A stretch of 64,000 bases of DNA from Bacteroidota bacterium (GTDB lineage Bacteria > Bacteroidota > Ignavibacteria > Ignavibacteriales > Melioribacteraceae). Position numbers and translations under genes: made by a program. Positions 44,039 through 52,811 of the stretch are shown one piece after another. Location: positions 62,001 through 126,000 of the forward strand of contig JAHISP010000084.1 in assembly GCA_018818165.1 (NCBI GenBank), written 5' to 3'. The stretch's first letter is position 1. The number at the start of each line of letters is the position of its first letter. The notes under the pieces were generated by a model that had not been told where the DNA came from, ran no database searches, and saw only the letters and a program-made list of their open reading frames with translations.

Positions 44039-44639
44039 TGATTTCTCCCATAAAAATGGGAATAAATGCGAAACCATCTTTAGTATATTATTATGGGTAC
44101 TTAATCTGGTTTTTGTTTTGTTATTTAATTAAAATTTTGTCATTATTTTTGTTCAACTAAATAATTTGGCAAAAATTAAACATAATAATCTTTCTATGCA
44201 AAAAGTATTTTGGGGTTTTGTTTAAGCAAATTGCTTTACGCTTTTTAAATCGGCAAAATTCCCACAATCTGTTAATATTATGAATTATAATTTAAGGTGT
44301 ATTACTTTTTGTGGTCAAGATTGTGGGAATTTTTAAACTAAATAATTAGTCAAAGCTTCACTTTTTGATTTTTCTTGCCATGGCTATTTAGTCAAAGCTC
44401 CAGTTTCAAGAAGGCAAAACAATAAACGAAAAGAGGAAAAGAAGTCCCAAATTTTGTAAACTACACAAGTTAGAACACTTAGTGTTTTTATGGGATCATT
44501 CTCAACCTCTTTTCAAGGAAGTAAATAAACAAAATTATTATCATTATGAAAAGAACATTTTTGATAGTAGAGGCATCACTTCGCCCTTTTTGTAAAATTT
44601 TTATCACCAATTTAAGCTTTATTTAATAGGAATAACTGG
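44039..44639. other. Intergenic interval with a 16-bp inverted repeat
   Basis: Besides the hairpin above, the 600 bases contain AAAATTCCCACAATCT at 44255-44270 and its exact complement at 44319-44334 (48-nt spacer), and two direct copies of TAGTCAAAGCT at 44347-44357 and 44388-44398. I see no gene. The sequence may hold promoters for the export operon, or repeat remnants. Confidence 0.5.
44046..44061 (-). promoter_or_regulatory. Hairpin occluding the ribosome-binding site of the ferredoxin-like gene
   Basis: TCCCAT and ATGGGA form a perfect 6-bp stem with a 4-nt loop, and on the minus strand the right arm runs into the GGGAG Shine-Dalgarno sequence of the gene starting at 44038. It could gate translation by temperature or ligand. 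Not tested. Confidence 0.4.
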
Positions 44640-45134
44640 TTATATAGCTTTTATTTTTCTTAACATAGTTATTGAATCATTTGTTTCACAATGTTTTTCA
44701 AACGAAAATCTTTCATATAATCTTTTTGCTGGATTTTCTTTGGATACACTTAATGATATTTGTTTGTATTTGTTTTTTATTTCTTCAAATAATTTTTCTA
44801 TCATTTTAGTACCAATTCCTTTCCCTCTATATTCTGGAATTACTGACATTGATAATTCTGGCGTTTCTTCATTTATGAATCCATAACTTTTAATTTCTTC
44901 CGGAAATGTTCTAATCCATATTAATCCTACTTTTTTATTTACATTTTTATCAATTGCAATAATTCCAAAATCATCTTTTCTTCCCCAGTTATCAATATAT
45001 TTTGATATTTCTGGATTTTCTATAATTTCTATTGGGAAAGGTTCAACTCCTTCTGGAACATAAATTGCTAGATACAACATATCCTTTAAAAATTCAAAAT
45101 CATTTTCTGATATTATTCTAAAAACTATATCCAT
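44640..45134 (-). CDS. GNAT-family N-acetyltransferase
   Basis: A 164-aa protein with the GNAT fold: GIIAIDKNVNKKVGLIWIR near residue 57 and the acetyl-CoA loop SVIPEYRGKGIGTKMIEKLFEEIK near 96, then ISLSVSKENPAKRLYERFSFEKHCETN, the typical terminal region. The acceptor substrate is unknown. GTTATGC shortly before the start and a 3' end matching that of the 39298 gene could mark a cassette. Confidence 0.85.
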   Translation of the reverse strand: MDIVFRIISENDFEFLKDMLYLAIYVPEGVEPFPIEIIENPEISKYIDNWGRKDDFGIIAIDKNVNKKVGLIWIRTFPEEIKSYGFINEETPELSMSVIPEYRGKGIGTKMIEKLFEEIKNKYKQISLSVSKENPAKRLYERFSFEKHCETNDSITMLRKIKAI

Positions 45135-45345
45135 TTTTTTTGCTGCATAACTTTAAATAATTTTATCCACCAAAATAACATTGGACAGGTCTGGAAATGA
45201 TCAAAAAAAAACCAAATTCATTCATTTCATTTATAGAGAGACTGTACCATATTTTGTGTAAATGCAAAATGCTTATTTGATAAAAGGCTTTCGCAAAGTT
45301 TTAATCTTTTGAAAGCCCAATTTATTATTCAAACAAATTTTTATT

Positions 45346-48147
45346 TTACTTCATTAAAATCATTTTTTTTGTGCTAACAAAACTGCCACTTGAAATTCTG
45401 TAAAAATAAATTCCTGAAGATAAGTTTGTTGCATTAAAGTTAATTGTATGATATCCAACAGAAACCTCTCCATTAACTAAATCTGCAACTTTTTCGCCTA
45501 TTACATTATAGATAGACAATTGAATTTTCGACTGCTGAGGAACTGTAAAACTTATTGTCGTGCTTGGATTAAACGGATTAGGGTAATTCTGCATCAAATT
45601 ATAATTCGTAATAACAGAATTTTGTTTGTTTTTAATATCCGTTGTTATTCCAGCTTCTGGTGTCTCTAATTTCTTAGTTGTATAAATTCGGAATTCACCT
45701 GGATTGAGGTCAATGCTCATGTTTACATCAGTAACATTTAATGAATCACCAGCAAAGTAATCATACCACATTCCAGTGCTCTGAAATTTTGGCTGCATGG
45801 TTAAATTAACTACGTTGAAGTTACCAATGATGGTAGCTTTCATACTTGAGTGAATTAAGTTTATTCTTCTGCCATAAACACTTGTACCTAAACTCATACT
45901 AACATTAGTTTCTTTTGATGTAAATACTTCATTTTCATTTCTAAGCTTTAATAACGCTGCATATGTTTTATATAAATTCATTCTATTTGGATTCTCCAAA
46001 TATTCCCAATGTATTGGCTTTTCGTCAGTTCTTCCTGCCGCTGTTAATTCCTCATCATATCCAAGTTCTTCAAATTGCCACATCATTTTCGGACCAGGAA
46101 TTGTGAAGAAAAATGTTCCAACCAGTTTCATTCTGTTTAATGCAGTGTTTAAATCTTTTATATTATATGTACCACTTGCTCTGCCATAAGCCAAATTTTT
46201 GAACATCAACCACTGTTCATCATGACTTTCCATATAGGAAACTAAATTAGGCTCATTCCAACCACGGTTTCTGTAGTATCCCCATTCCAAGCTACTGTTA
46301 TCATCTATCCAGCCCATTGCTGATTGTGCATAACTGTGATTCATGTTTCCCCAAAGCATCATTCCATAATTCGCGAGAATTGTTTCTTCAGAATTTTCTG
46401 CAAAATGCTCAAGTATAAAATATAAATCAGGGTCCAATGTTTTTGTGTAATCAAAATAGTCTTTCAAAATTGCTATTCTGGAATCGTCTTTTTGTCCCCA
46501 CTGTGTAACGTTTCCAAGAGTATTTTTTTGAGTAAATCCTTTTGATAAATCAAAGCGGAATCCATCAACTTTGTATTCCGTAATCCAGTGGTGAAGAATA
46601 CGCTTTACCAATTCTCTTGTATAAGTCGATTCATGATTCATATCATATCCAACATTATAGTCGTGTTTTGGAGTAACATTATACCAGTAGTTTTCTGTAG
46701 AAGGTGGTCCATAATTTCCTGTGGCATAAAGACGAACAAAAGGTGAGCGCCCAAACGTGTGATTGTAAACAACGTCAAGCAAAACAGCAATATTACGTTT
46801 GTGAGCTTCGTCAATAAAACGCTTCAAATTATTTTCAGTTCCATAATATTTATCTGGTGCAAAATAAAATGCAGGATTATATCCCCAACTTTTATTGTAC
46901 TCAAATTCGTTAATTGGCATAAGTTCAATTGCATTTATCCCAAGTTTTTGAAGATAATTAAGAGTATCAATTAGCGTTTGATAATTATGCTCAGAAATAA
47001 AATCACGAATTAATAATTCATAGATAACAGCTTTTTGTCTATCAGGACGCTGGTATTCTGAGGCAGTCCAATTATACTTTTCTTTATTAATTTCAATAAT
47101 ACTAACTGAACCATCTGTTTTTCCGCTTGGATAATCCTTAAGATTTGGATAAGTGTAGCTATCAATTTGGTCATCTTCACCTTCAAGCACTTTTTCTGTA
47201 TATGGGTCAGCTAATGCAAGCGTTCCATCAATAAAATATTGAAATGCATATTCTATGTTAGGCTTAAGTCCTGTTATAGAAATCCAATATGTCGAATTAT
47301 CTGGAGTACGTTTCATAAAATATTTTGAATTTGTAGCCCAGTTATTGAAATCACCAATAACATAAATAAATTCCTTATTGGGCGCAAAAAACGCAAGAGT
47401 AACAGTAGAATCATTAATGTAATTTATTCCTGGAATTATTCCATCTGGCAAATTTTCAATTACAACTTCTCCCCTTACAGAATAGGAGACCGTATCATAA
47501 TCAACAGTTCCGGTTATGGCTGATGCCTTTGCAATTATTTTTTTATCAGCCATACTATTTACAGAAATTTTGTAACCTATTGAGTCAGAATTTGTGGATG
47601 CTAAGAGAGAATCGTTAAGGTACAAAAACAAAGAATCTGCATAAACACTTTTTGCCACTACATCTATTTCATCATTTAAAAGAACTAATAAATTTCTTTC
47701 TAGTGGATTAATTATGGATACATTTATTCCTGGTTGATAAATAGGTAGGAAAATATCCTCTGTTTGTGGGCTTCCGCTAGCACCTCTAAAAACAAAGGCT
47801 AATTCATTTATTTTCTCTGCAGTGTTGGTAAGATTATAAAAAACTCTTGGATAGCCTATTACTAACTTGTAAAGATTTGTTTCAATTCTCGTTAGTTTTG
47901 GTTGAGTTGCATTATTTCCCCAAGATTCAATAACGTGCTGCCAATTACCAAGGTTAGTGTTTACACCTGTATGAGCATAAACATCACCAGTATACCCCAT
48001 AAGTCCTTGTCCGCCTTGTGTGGCATCAAAAGTAATTATAATTGAATCTGCTTCAGTAGCAAACTCGGGAGTAGAAACAACAACTTGTGCAAATAAACTG
48101 AGAGAAAAAAAAGAAATAATAATAAATATTTTTGTAAGTGTTTTCAT
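45346..48147 (-). CDS. Secreted alpha-amylase-family glycoside hydrolase (GH13) with T9SS sorting domain
   Basis: The start is ATG 48147, giving 933 aa and a signal peptide (IFIIISFFSLSLFAQ). After N-terminal beta domains, residues about 250-320 form a CBM48-like module (VTLAFFAPNKEFIYVIGDFNNWA). The GH13 barrel follows, with LLDVVYNHTFG, the nucleophile aspartate in VDGFRFDLSKG, the acid glutamate in YFILEHFAENS and the histidine-aspartate in SHDEQWL. The C-terminus NPFNPSTTISFTVPQQ...GIYFYRISSGSF is a T9SS type A sorting domain, so the enzyme is probably exported to the surface. Starch-like alpha-glucan is the likely substrate. Confidence 0.92.
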   Translation of the reverse strand: MKTLTKIFIIISFFSLSLFAQVVVSTPEFATEADSIIITFDATQGGQGLMGYTGDVYAHTGVNTNLGNWQHVIESWGNNATQPKLTRIETNLYKLVIGYPRVFYNLTNTAEKINELAFVFRGASGSPQTEDIFLPIYQPGINVSIINPLERNLLVLLNDEIDVVAKSVYADSLFLYLNDSLLASTNSDSIGYKISVNSMADKKIIAKASAITGTVDYDTVSYSVRGEVVIENLPDGIIPGINYINDSTVTLAFFAPNKEFIYVIGDFNNWATNSKYFMKRTPDNSTYWISITGLKPNIEYAFQYFIDGTLALADPYTEKVLEGEDDQIDSYTYPNLKDYPSGKTDGSVSIIEINKEKYNWTASEYQRPDRQKAVIYELLIRDFISEHNYQTLIDTLNYLQKLGINAIELMPINEFEYNKSWGYNPAFYFAPDKYYGTENNLKRFIDEAHKRNIAVLLDVVYNHTFGRSPFVRLYATGNYGPPSTENYWYNVTPKHDYNVGYDMNHESTYTRELVKRILHHWITEYKVDGFRFDLSKGFTQKNTLGNVTQWGQKDDSRIAILKDYFDYTKTLDPDLYFILEHFAENSEETILANYGMMLWGNMNHSYAQSAMGWIDDNSSLEWGYYRNRGWNEPNLVSYMESHDEQWLMFKNLAYGRASGTYNIKDLNTALNRMKLVGTFFFTIPGPKMMWQFEELGYDEELTAAGRTDEKPIHWEYLENPNRMNLYKTYAALLKLRNENEVFTSKETNVSMSLGTSVYGRRINLIHSSMKATIIGNFNVVNLTMQPKFQSTGMWYDYFAGDSLNVTDVNMSIDLNPGEFRIYTTKKLETPEAGITTDIKNKQNSVITNYNLMQNYPNPFNPSTTISFTVPQQSKIQLSIYNVIGEKVADLVNGEVSVGYHTINFNATNLSSGIYFYRISSGSFVSTKKMILMK

Positions 48148-48221
48148 GAAAATCCTAATTTGATAAATCAATATAATTTTTTAAAACAATAAATTAAAGT
48201 CTGTAAATAATTGACTAAACT

Positions 48222-50294
48222 TTAATCATACAGTAACCAAGAAACTCCAAATCGAAGAGTAATTGGTTGTTTGAAGTAATATGGAACGATGTAATACTCA
48301 GTATCTAAAACATTTTCTAAAGTAACAAAAATTGTTGCACGTTCTTTAATTGTACCCGCCATGAATAAATCTAATTGAAATGAGGAAGGAACCTCAGAGT
48401 AATCAACCATAGGTGTTAAATCGGAAGTTATTTGCAATGATTTTTCAAAATCATATATAAATGGTAATTGTCCGCCAGTATAACGATAATTAATTCCAGT
48501 TTTCAGATTTAGGTTATTCTCAAACAGCAAATCCATATAATATAATTTTCCAGCAAGTGTATAATCTGGTGATGCATAAACACGCTCATCTCTTGTACTA
48601 AAATAATATGAAATATTATTGCTAAATAGGATATTCCATATTTTCAAATTAATATTAGCATTTATCCCACTATTTTTTATATCCCTTTCTGCAAAGTATG
48701 ATAATTCGTTGATAAGAAGTGAGTCGCTAATGCTTTGGTTCATATATGGTACATTATTATTTTTTGAATGATAATTAAAATATGTTAGCTTTCCATTTAT
48801 ATGGTTGTAATTAAATTTTATTCCCATCTCTAATGAATTATTTTCAGCTGCACTAAAGGGATAACTAATTACTAAGTTAAATGGGAAGGTAGACATAAAT
48901 GGATAATTACTTTCCAAAAGTGTTACTTGTTGTTGAAACCAAGCTAATCCAGCATAGAGTGAAATATTATTATTAACACGGCTTGTTATGTCAGCACCAA
49001 AACCCAACAATGTTTTTCCATTAAAAATACTGTACTTGCCAAATACACTTGGCACTATTATTTCATTTTTCGAAAAGTATTTTACCTCACCAGATAATGT
49101 GAAAACATTTTGTGAATTATTAAAATGCATCACATCAGTATCATAATTTGTTGTTTCATAATTAGCAATAAGATCAACAGAAACATTTTTCTGTTCATAA
49201 AGATTTCTGAAACTTGCACCAAGTGTTTGATAATAATTTCCATGCACTATTACTGTCATATTTTCAAAAAGCTGATCTGTGTTTTGAAAATATTTTTGCG
49301 AAGTAGAATTAAAATAAAACGTTAAATCACTTTTAATGTTTGGAATAAGAAGGGCAAGTATTTTAACATTTGCTTGATTATTATATGTAAGCTGATATCT
49401 AGATGACTTACTAGTACTAACCGTTTCATATAGCACCGATTGAAATATATCATTTAACACTTTATTAGTATCGAGCCCACCAAATAATGCCAACGTGTCA
49501 TAGGAAAAAGAATAATCAATATTAATATTAATTTTATTATTTACTAGGTAGTTAACATGCGTATTTAACTTCCAAGATTCGTAGTCGCTATTTGCAAATC
49601 TTGAATCAACTGCTGAGTTAGAAACACCAATGCCATAACTCAATTGTTTATTAATTGGGGCATGAAATAATACATCAACAAAACCTTCATCAAAGCTGGC
49701 TTGATAAAATTTAAGATTTGTAATAGCACGTGACGGAAATTTATAACGATTATTGATAATAATAGAAATAGGATTGCTATATGGGCTATATAAAAATCCT
49801 TTTGTAATTGGAGCAAGTTCAATTGAATCAACTAATTCATTATTTAGTTTGTTAAGATTGTAAGAATTTTGCCATCTACTATTTAAAAGAACACCATCTT
49901 TTATATAAGAAATATTTCCAAATCCCAATCCATAAAACATTTGTTCATTTGGTTGTCCTAATGAACCTAGATCCTGATTAAAGGCAAATGGTTCGTATGT
50001 AAAAATATCTGAAAGATTTCTGTAATCTTCTCTAGAAAAATATTTGTTTTTTATGCCTTCAAAATAATGAGCTTTTTCATCAAGACCGACAGATGGAATA
50101 AATACAAACGCAGGTATTTTTGTTTTGTTGATTGTAGAATCTGCAATTAACAATGAATCCTTTTGCATTATAATTAATGAGTCATAGCTGTTAAGCCCTT
50201 TATTCATAAGGGTATCAGAGATAACACAAGTTGTTTCTGCACTTATTGAAATTACAGAATAAAGCCAGAATAATATTAATAATATTTTTTTCAT
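48222..50294 (-). CDS. TonB-receptor-like outer-membrane protein
   Basis: A 690-aa protein with signal peptide (ILLILFWLYSVISISA). Residues about 85-190 resemble a TonB plug domain (LSDIFTYEPFAFNQDLGSLG, YIKDGVLLNSRWQ and LNNELVDSIELAP), and the rest is a beta-barrel of aromatic-ended strands ending VSWLLYD, the typical last strand of an outer-membrane protein. No TonB box is evident. It is adjacent to the amylase on the same strand (50-nt gap), suggesting uptake of glucan products, which is inference. Confidence 0.75.
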   Translation of the reverse strand: MKKILLILFWLYSVISISAETTCVISDTLMNKGLNSYDSLIIMQKDSLLIADSTINKTKIPAFVFIPSVGLDEKAHYFEGIKNKYFSREDYRNLSDIFTYEPFAFNQDLGSLGQPNEQMFYGLGFGNISYIKDGVLLNSRWQNSYNLNKLNNELVDSIELAPITKGFLYSPYSNPISIIINNRYKFPSRAITNLKFYQASFDEGFVDVLFHAPINKQLSYGIGVSNSAVDSRFANSDYESWKLNTHVNYLVNNKININIDYSFSYDTLALFGGLDTNKVLNDIFQSVLYETVSTSKSSRYQLTYNNQANVKILALLIPNIKSDLTFYFNSTSQKYFQNTDQLFENMTVIVHGNYYQTLGASFRNLYEQKNVSVDLIANYETTNYDTDVMHFNNSQNVFTLSGEVKYFSKNEIIVPSVFGKYSIFNGKTLLGFGADITSRVNNNISLYAGLAWFQQQVTLLESNYPFMSTFPFNLVISYPFSAAENNSLEMGIKFNYNHINGKLTYFNYHSKNNNVPYMNQSISDSLLINELSYFAERDIKNSGINANINLKIWNILFSNNISYYFSTRDERVYASPDYTLAGKLYYMDLLFENNLNLKTGINYRYTGGQLPFIYDFEKSLQITSDLTPMVDYSEVPSSFQLDLFMAGTIKERATIFVTLENVLDTEYYIVPYYFKQPITLRFGVSWLLYD

Positions 50295-50474
50295 AATTCT
50301 ATATTTACAAATACCTGTTTATTAGTTGCTCTAAATTACTAATAATGTTAAAATAAGCCTATTATCATTGGTTAAAATAAAACCAGAAAAAATTAAAAAT
50401 AGTTTTTTTATTTAAATAAATTATTTATTTTTAATACAACATTCACTAACTCCTTAACAAACATAGGAAAAGAC

Positions 50475-50930
50475 ATGGCAAAAGAAGCTAAAAAAGTTGC
50501 AGCCCCTAAAATAGTTGCTGCTCCTAAAAAAGCTGCTGCTCCTAAAAAAGCTGCTGCTCCTAAAAAAGTCGCTGCTCCTAAAGCAGTAGAAGTTAAAAAA
50601 GCTGCTCCTAAAAAAGAAGCAGTAAAATTAGATCCAAAAAAACCTTTAACAAAAGCTCAAATAGTTGAACACATGGCTACTAAGCTTGAAGTTACAAAAA
50701 AACAATCAGCAATGTTTTTAGATGAACTTGCAGTATTAGCTGGCAAGAATGCTAAAAAAGGATTTACAATTCCTGGAATTGGCAAAGTATCTACTGCTGT
50801 TAGAAAAGCTAGAAAAGGACGTAATCCTCAGACTGGTGCTGAAATTAAAATAGCTAAAAAGAATGTTGTTAAATTAAAAGTTGGTAAAGCACTTCAAGAT
50901 TCAGTGTTTCCTCCAAAAGTTGAAAAATAA
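50475..50930 (+). CDS. HU-family DNA-binding protein with alanine/lysine/proline-rich tail
   Basis: A 151-aa protein. Residues 1-55 are built of AAPKK-type repeats (A, P and K only), much like the tail of histone H1. Residues about 57-145 are an HU/IHF-fold domain: LTKAQIVEHMATKLEVTKKQ, FTIPGIGKVSTAVRKARKGRNPQTG and KKNVVKLKVGKALQDSVF. Such H1-like extensions add DNA condensation to HU-type proteins in some Bacteroidetes-Chlorobi bacteria. It has its own terminator. Confidence 0.9.
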   Translation: MAKEAKKVAAPKIVAAPKKAAAPKKAAAPKKVAAPKAVEVKKAAPKKEAVKLDPKKPLTKAQIVEHMATKLEVTKKQSAMFLDELAVLAGKNAKKGFTIPGIGKVSTAVRKARKGRNPQTGAEIKIAKKNVVKLKVGKALQDSVFPPKVEK

Positions 50931-50950
50931 TTTAACATGAATATTAAAAG

Positions 50951-50978
50951 CCCATCATTTTTTGATGGGTTTTTTTTT
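50951..50978 (+). terminator. Rho-independent terminator of the HU-like gene, inside the end of the opposite gene
   Basis: CCCATCA at 50951-50957 pairs with TGATGGG at 50963-50969, followed by nine Ts. The last codons and stop of the minus-strand gene ending at 50955 lie within it, so the terminator DNA encodes that protein's KKKPIKK end. Confidence 0.88.
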
Positions 50979-51494
50979 GCCTTTCCCCAATCCAAACATA
51001 GCTTTATTTGCCTCGCTAATCTCTTTTGCTACTGATAGCACGTCATCATAAACTTCTTTTTTAACATTACTGAGAATAATTGTAACTAATTTATTATGGT
51101 TTTTCATGTGAGGACTAATTCCCACAATAATATTATTATTAGAATCGTGAATATAAATTGGCTTTGCTGGAGTACCAGAAATAGACCCACCTTCAACTAA
51201 ATCAATATCACTAAGAAGTATTTCGTGAACTTTCGATTTATTAAAGTAATCGGAACAAATCATTTTCTCATTATTTATATCAATCTTGTATGGAAATAGT
51301 TTGTAAGATCGGAAGTAAAATCTATTCATGGTAATAATTATAATAAGATTTAACAGAAATGGGAACACAAAATACCATTTCTGAAACATGTATATAAAAG
51401 AGCTTACCATATAAAGGGATAAAAAGATTGTTGCTGGAATATTGGCATACCGAAATATAATTTTAGAAAGAAGAGAGTATTTAAAAGTTACCAT
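50955..51494 (-). CDS. Membrane protein with PH-like cytosolic domain
   Basis: A 179-aa protein. Two transmembrane helices lie between about residues 18 and 58, and the remainder (KIDINNEKMICSDYFNKSKVHEILLSDIDLVEGG...) is a beta-rich domain that resembles the bacterial PH-like membrane-associated fold, ending in a lysine-rich tail encoded within a terminator. No family name is certain. It follows ccmB by 2 nt and so is the last gene of the cytochrome-maturation-like run. Confidence 0.55.
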   Translation of the reverse strand: MVTFKYSLLSKIIFRYANIPATIFLSLYMVSSFIYMFQKWYFVFPFLLNLIIIITMNRFYFRSYKLFPYKIDINNEKMICSDYFNKSKVHEILLSDIDLVEGGSISGTPAKPIYIHDSNNNIIVGISPHMKNHNKLVTIILSNVKKEVYDDVLSVAKEISEANKAMFGLGKGKKKPIKK

Positions 51495-51496
51495 TA

Positions 51497-52156
51497 TTAG
51501 TCTTTCCAGATAAAATCAAAAAGCATATATGATGCTGTTAGCATAACAACATCATAACAAATTAGAAAAGCTAATTCCACAAATGATGCAGAAATAGATT
51601 TACCATCAATCGAAAATTTTGTTAGTTCAAGTAATATTAATATTAGTGGTAATAATATTGGGAATGCTAAAACTGGGTAAAGTGTTCCCTTTGCGCTGGC
51701 TTTTGAAATAATAGCGGCAATTATTGTTGATGAAACTGCAATGCCGAAACTGCCAAATATGGCTGCGAAAAAAAACAACCAAACATTTTGAATTGAAAAT
51801 GAATCGAACAAAAGTGAATACAAGATAACAATAGACAAATTCATTAAGTAAACTAGTATAATGTTAAAAAACAGTTTACCCGAAAATATAGTTGAAGGTT
51901 TAGCTATTAAATGAAGTGTAAGTGTTGTGCCACGCTCTTCTTCCGAGACAAATGCTCTTGAAAGACCTGACATGGCAGAAAAAAAAATTACTACCCAGAG
52001 AAGTCCACCAGTTAAATGTTTGGAAATTTTTTCTTGTCCAATTGAAAATAGTATTACACTAATGGTAACAAGAATAAACATTGCAAGCGCATTTATCGCG
52101 TATCTAGTTCGCAACTCTGATTGCCAATCTTTTTTGAATAGTGAATATGCTTTCAT
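51497..52156 (-). CDS. ccmB: Heme exporter CcmB-type membrane protein
   Basis: A 219-aa polytopic protein with six hydrophobic helices. The N-terminal SLFKKDWQSELRTRYAIN, GLLWVVIFFSAMSGLSRAFVSEEERGTTLTLHLIAKPS and the mid-protein SKASAKGTLYPVLAFPILLPLI are the blocks typical of CcmB. With CcmA it forms the ABC transporter of cytochrome c maturation, loading heme for CcmE. Its start overlaps the ccmA stop by 4 nt. Other ccm genes are not in this window. Confidence 0.82.
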   Translation of the reverse strand: MKAYSLFKKDWQSELRTRYAINALAMFILVTISVILFSIGQEKISKHLTGGLLWVVIFFSAMSGLSRAFVSEEERGTTLTLHLIAKPSTIFSGKLFFNIILVYLMNLSIVILYSLLFDSFSIQNVWLFFFAAIFGSFGIAVSSTIIAAIISKASAKGTLYPVLAFPILLPLILILLELTKFSIDGKSISASFVELAFLICYDVVMLTASYMLFDFIWKD

Positions 52157-52803
52157 CTTTTGCTTATTTCTAGTTGCTTAAAATTTTCAACGTAAATAGT
52201 TTCGCTGCACAAAGACAAATCGCTCTCTTCATTTGAAGCTAAAATTACCAGCTTTTCTTTCGATTCCTGCTCAACTATTTTATAAACAGTATCTTTCCCT
52301 TTAATATCAAGGTTTGAGGTTGGCTCGTCAAAAACTAACAATGATGGATTATGAACAAGTGCAAATATAAATTTAATACGCTGCTTCATTCCAGATGAAT
52401 ATCCTTTTAGCAAATCAGTTCTTCTATCGTATAAATTGAAATCATTAAACAATGAGTTTAATTTTTCCTTGTCGGCGGTTAATCCACGAATCTTCAAAAA
52501 GTGGAGAATGTTTTCTTCAGCACTAAATTCATCGTACAAAATTAAATAGGGAGAAACAAACCCGAGATGCTCGTGAAGATTATCGGAATTTATTACTATT
52601 CCATTCTGTGCATGATTTACTTTGCCACTAGTAGGTGAAATTACACCAGCAACAATTTTAGCAAGCGTTGATTTGCCCGAACCATTGCTGCCAGCAAAAC
52701 CATATATATTCCCACTTTTGAATTCAGCATTTATATCTTTAAATATTAATCTTCTACCAAATGATTTAGTTAAATTTTGTAATGTTAATGTGTAATTATC
52801 CAT
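52153..52803 (-). CDS. ccmA: ABC transporter ATP-binding protein, CcmA-type
   Basis: A 216-aa ATPase with Walker A AGSNGSGKSTLAKI near residue 38, a Q-loop region (GFVSPYLILYDEFSAEEN), signature LKGYSSGMKQRIKF near 132 and Walker B LLVFDEPTSNLDIKG. The C-terminus is short, as in heme-exporter ATPases. The 4-nt overlap with ccmB supports a heme exporter rather than an orphan ATPase. It lies 8 nt after the metalloprotease gene on the same strand. Confidence 0.82.
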   Translation of the reverse strand: MDNYTLTLQNLTKSFGRRLIFKDINAEFKSGNIYGFAGSNGSGKSTLAKIVAGVISPTSGKVNHAQNGIVINSDNLHEHLGFVSPYLILYDEFSAEENILHFLKIRGLTADKEKLNSLFNDFNLYDRRTDLLKGYSSGMKQRIKFIFALVHNPSLLVFDEPTSNLDIKGKDTVYKIVEQESKEKLVILASNEESDLSLCSETIYVENFKQLEISKR

Positions 52804-52811
52804 AAATACTA

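Noticed and set aside
44545-44625. 26-codon plus-strand ORF starting MKRTFLIVEAS
   Set aside because: No Shine-Dalgarno sequence and no homology or context; probably chance.
45238-45262. AGAGACTGTACCATATTTTG as another MITE end
   Set aside because: Only partly similar to GAGGCTGTNT and no matching inverted end was found.
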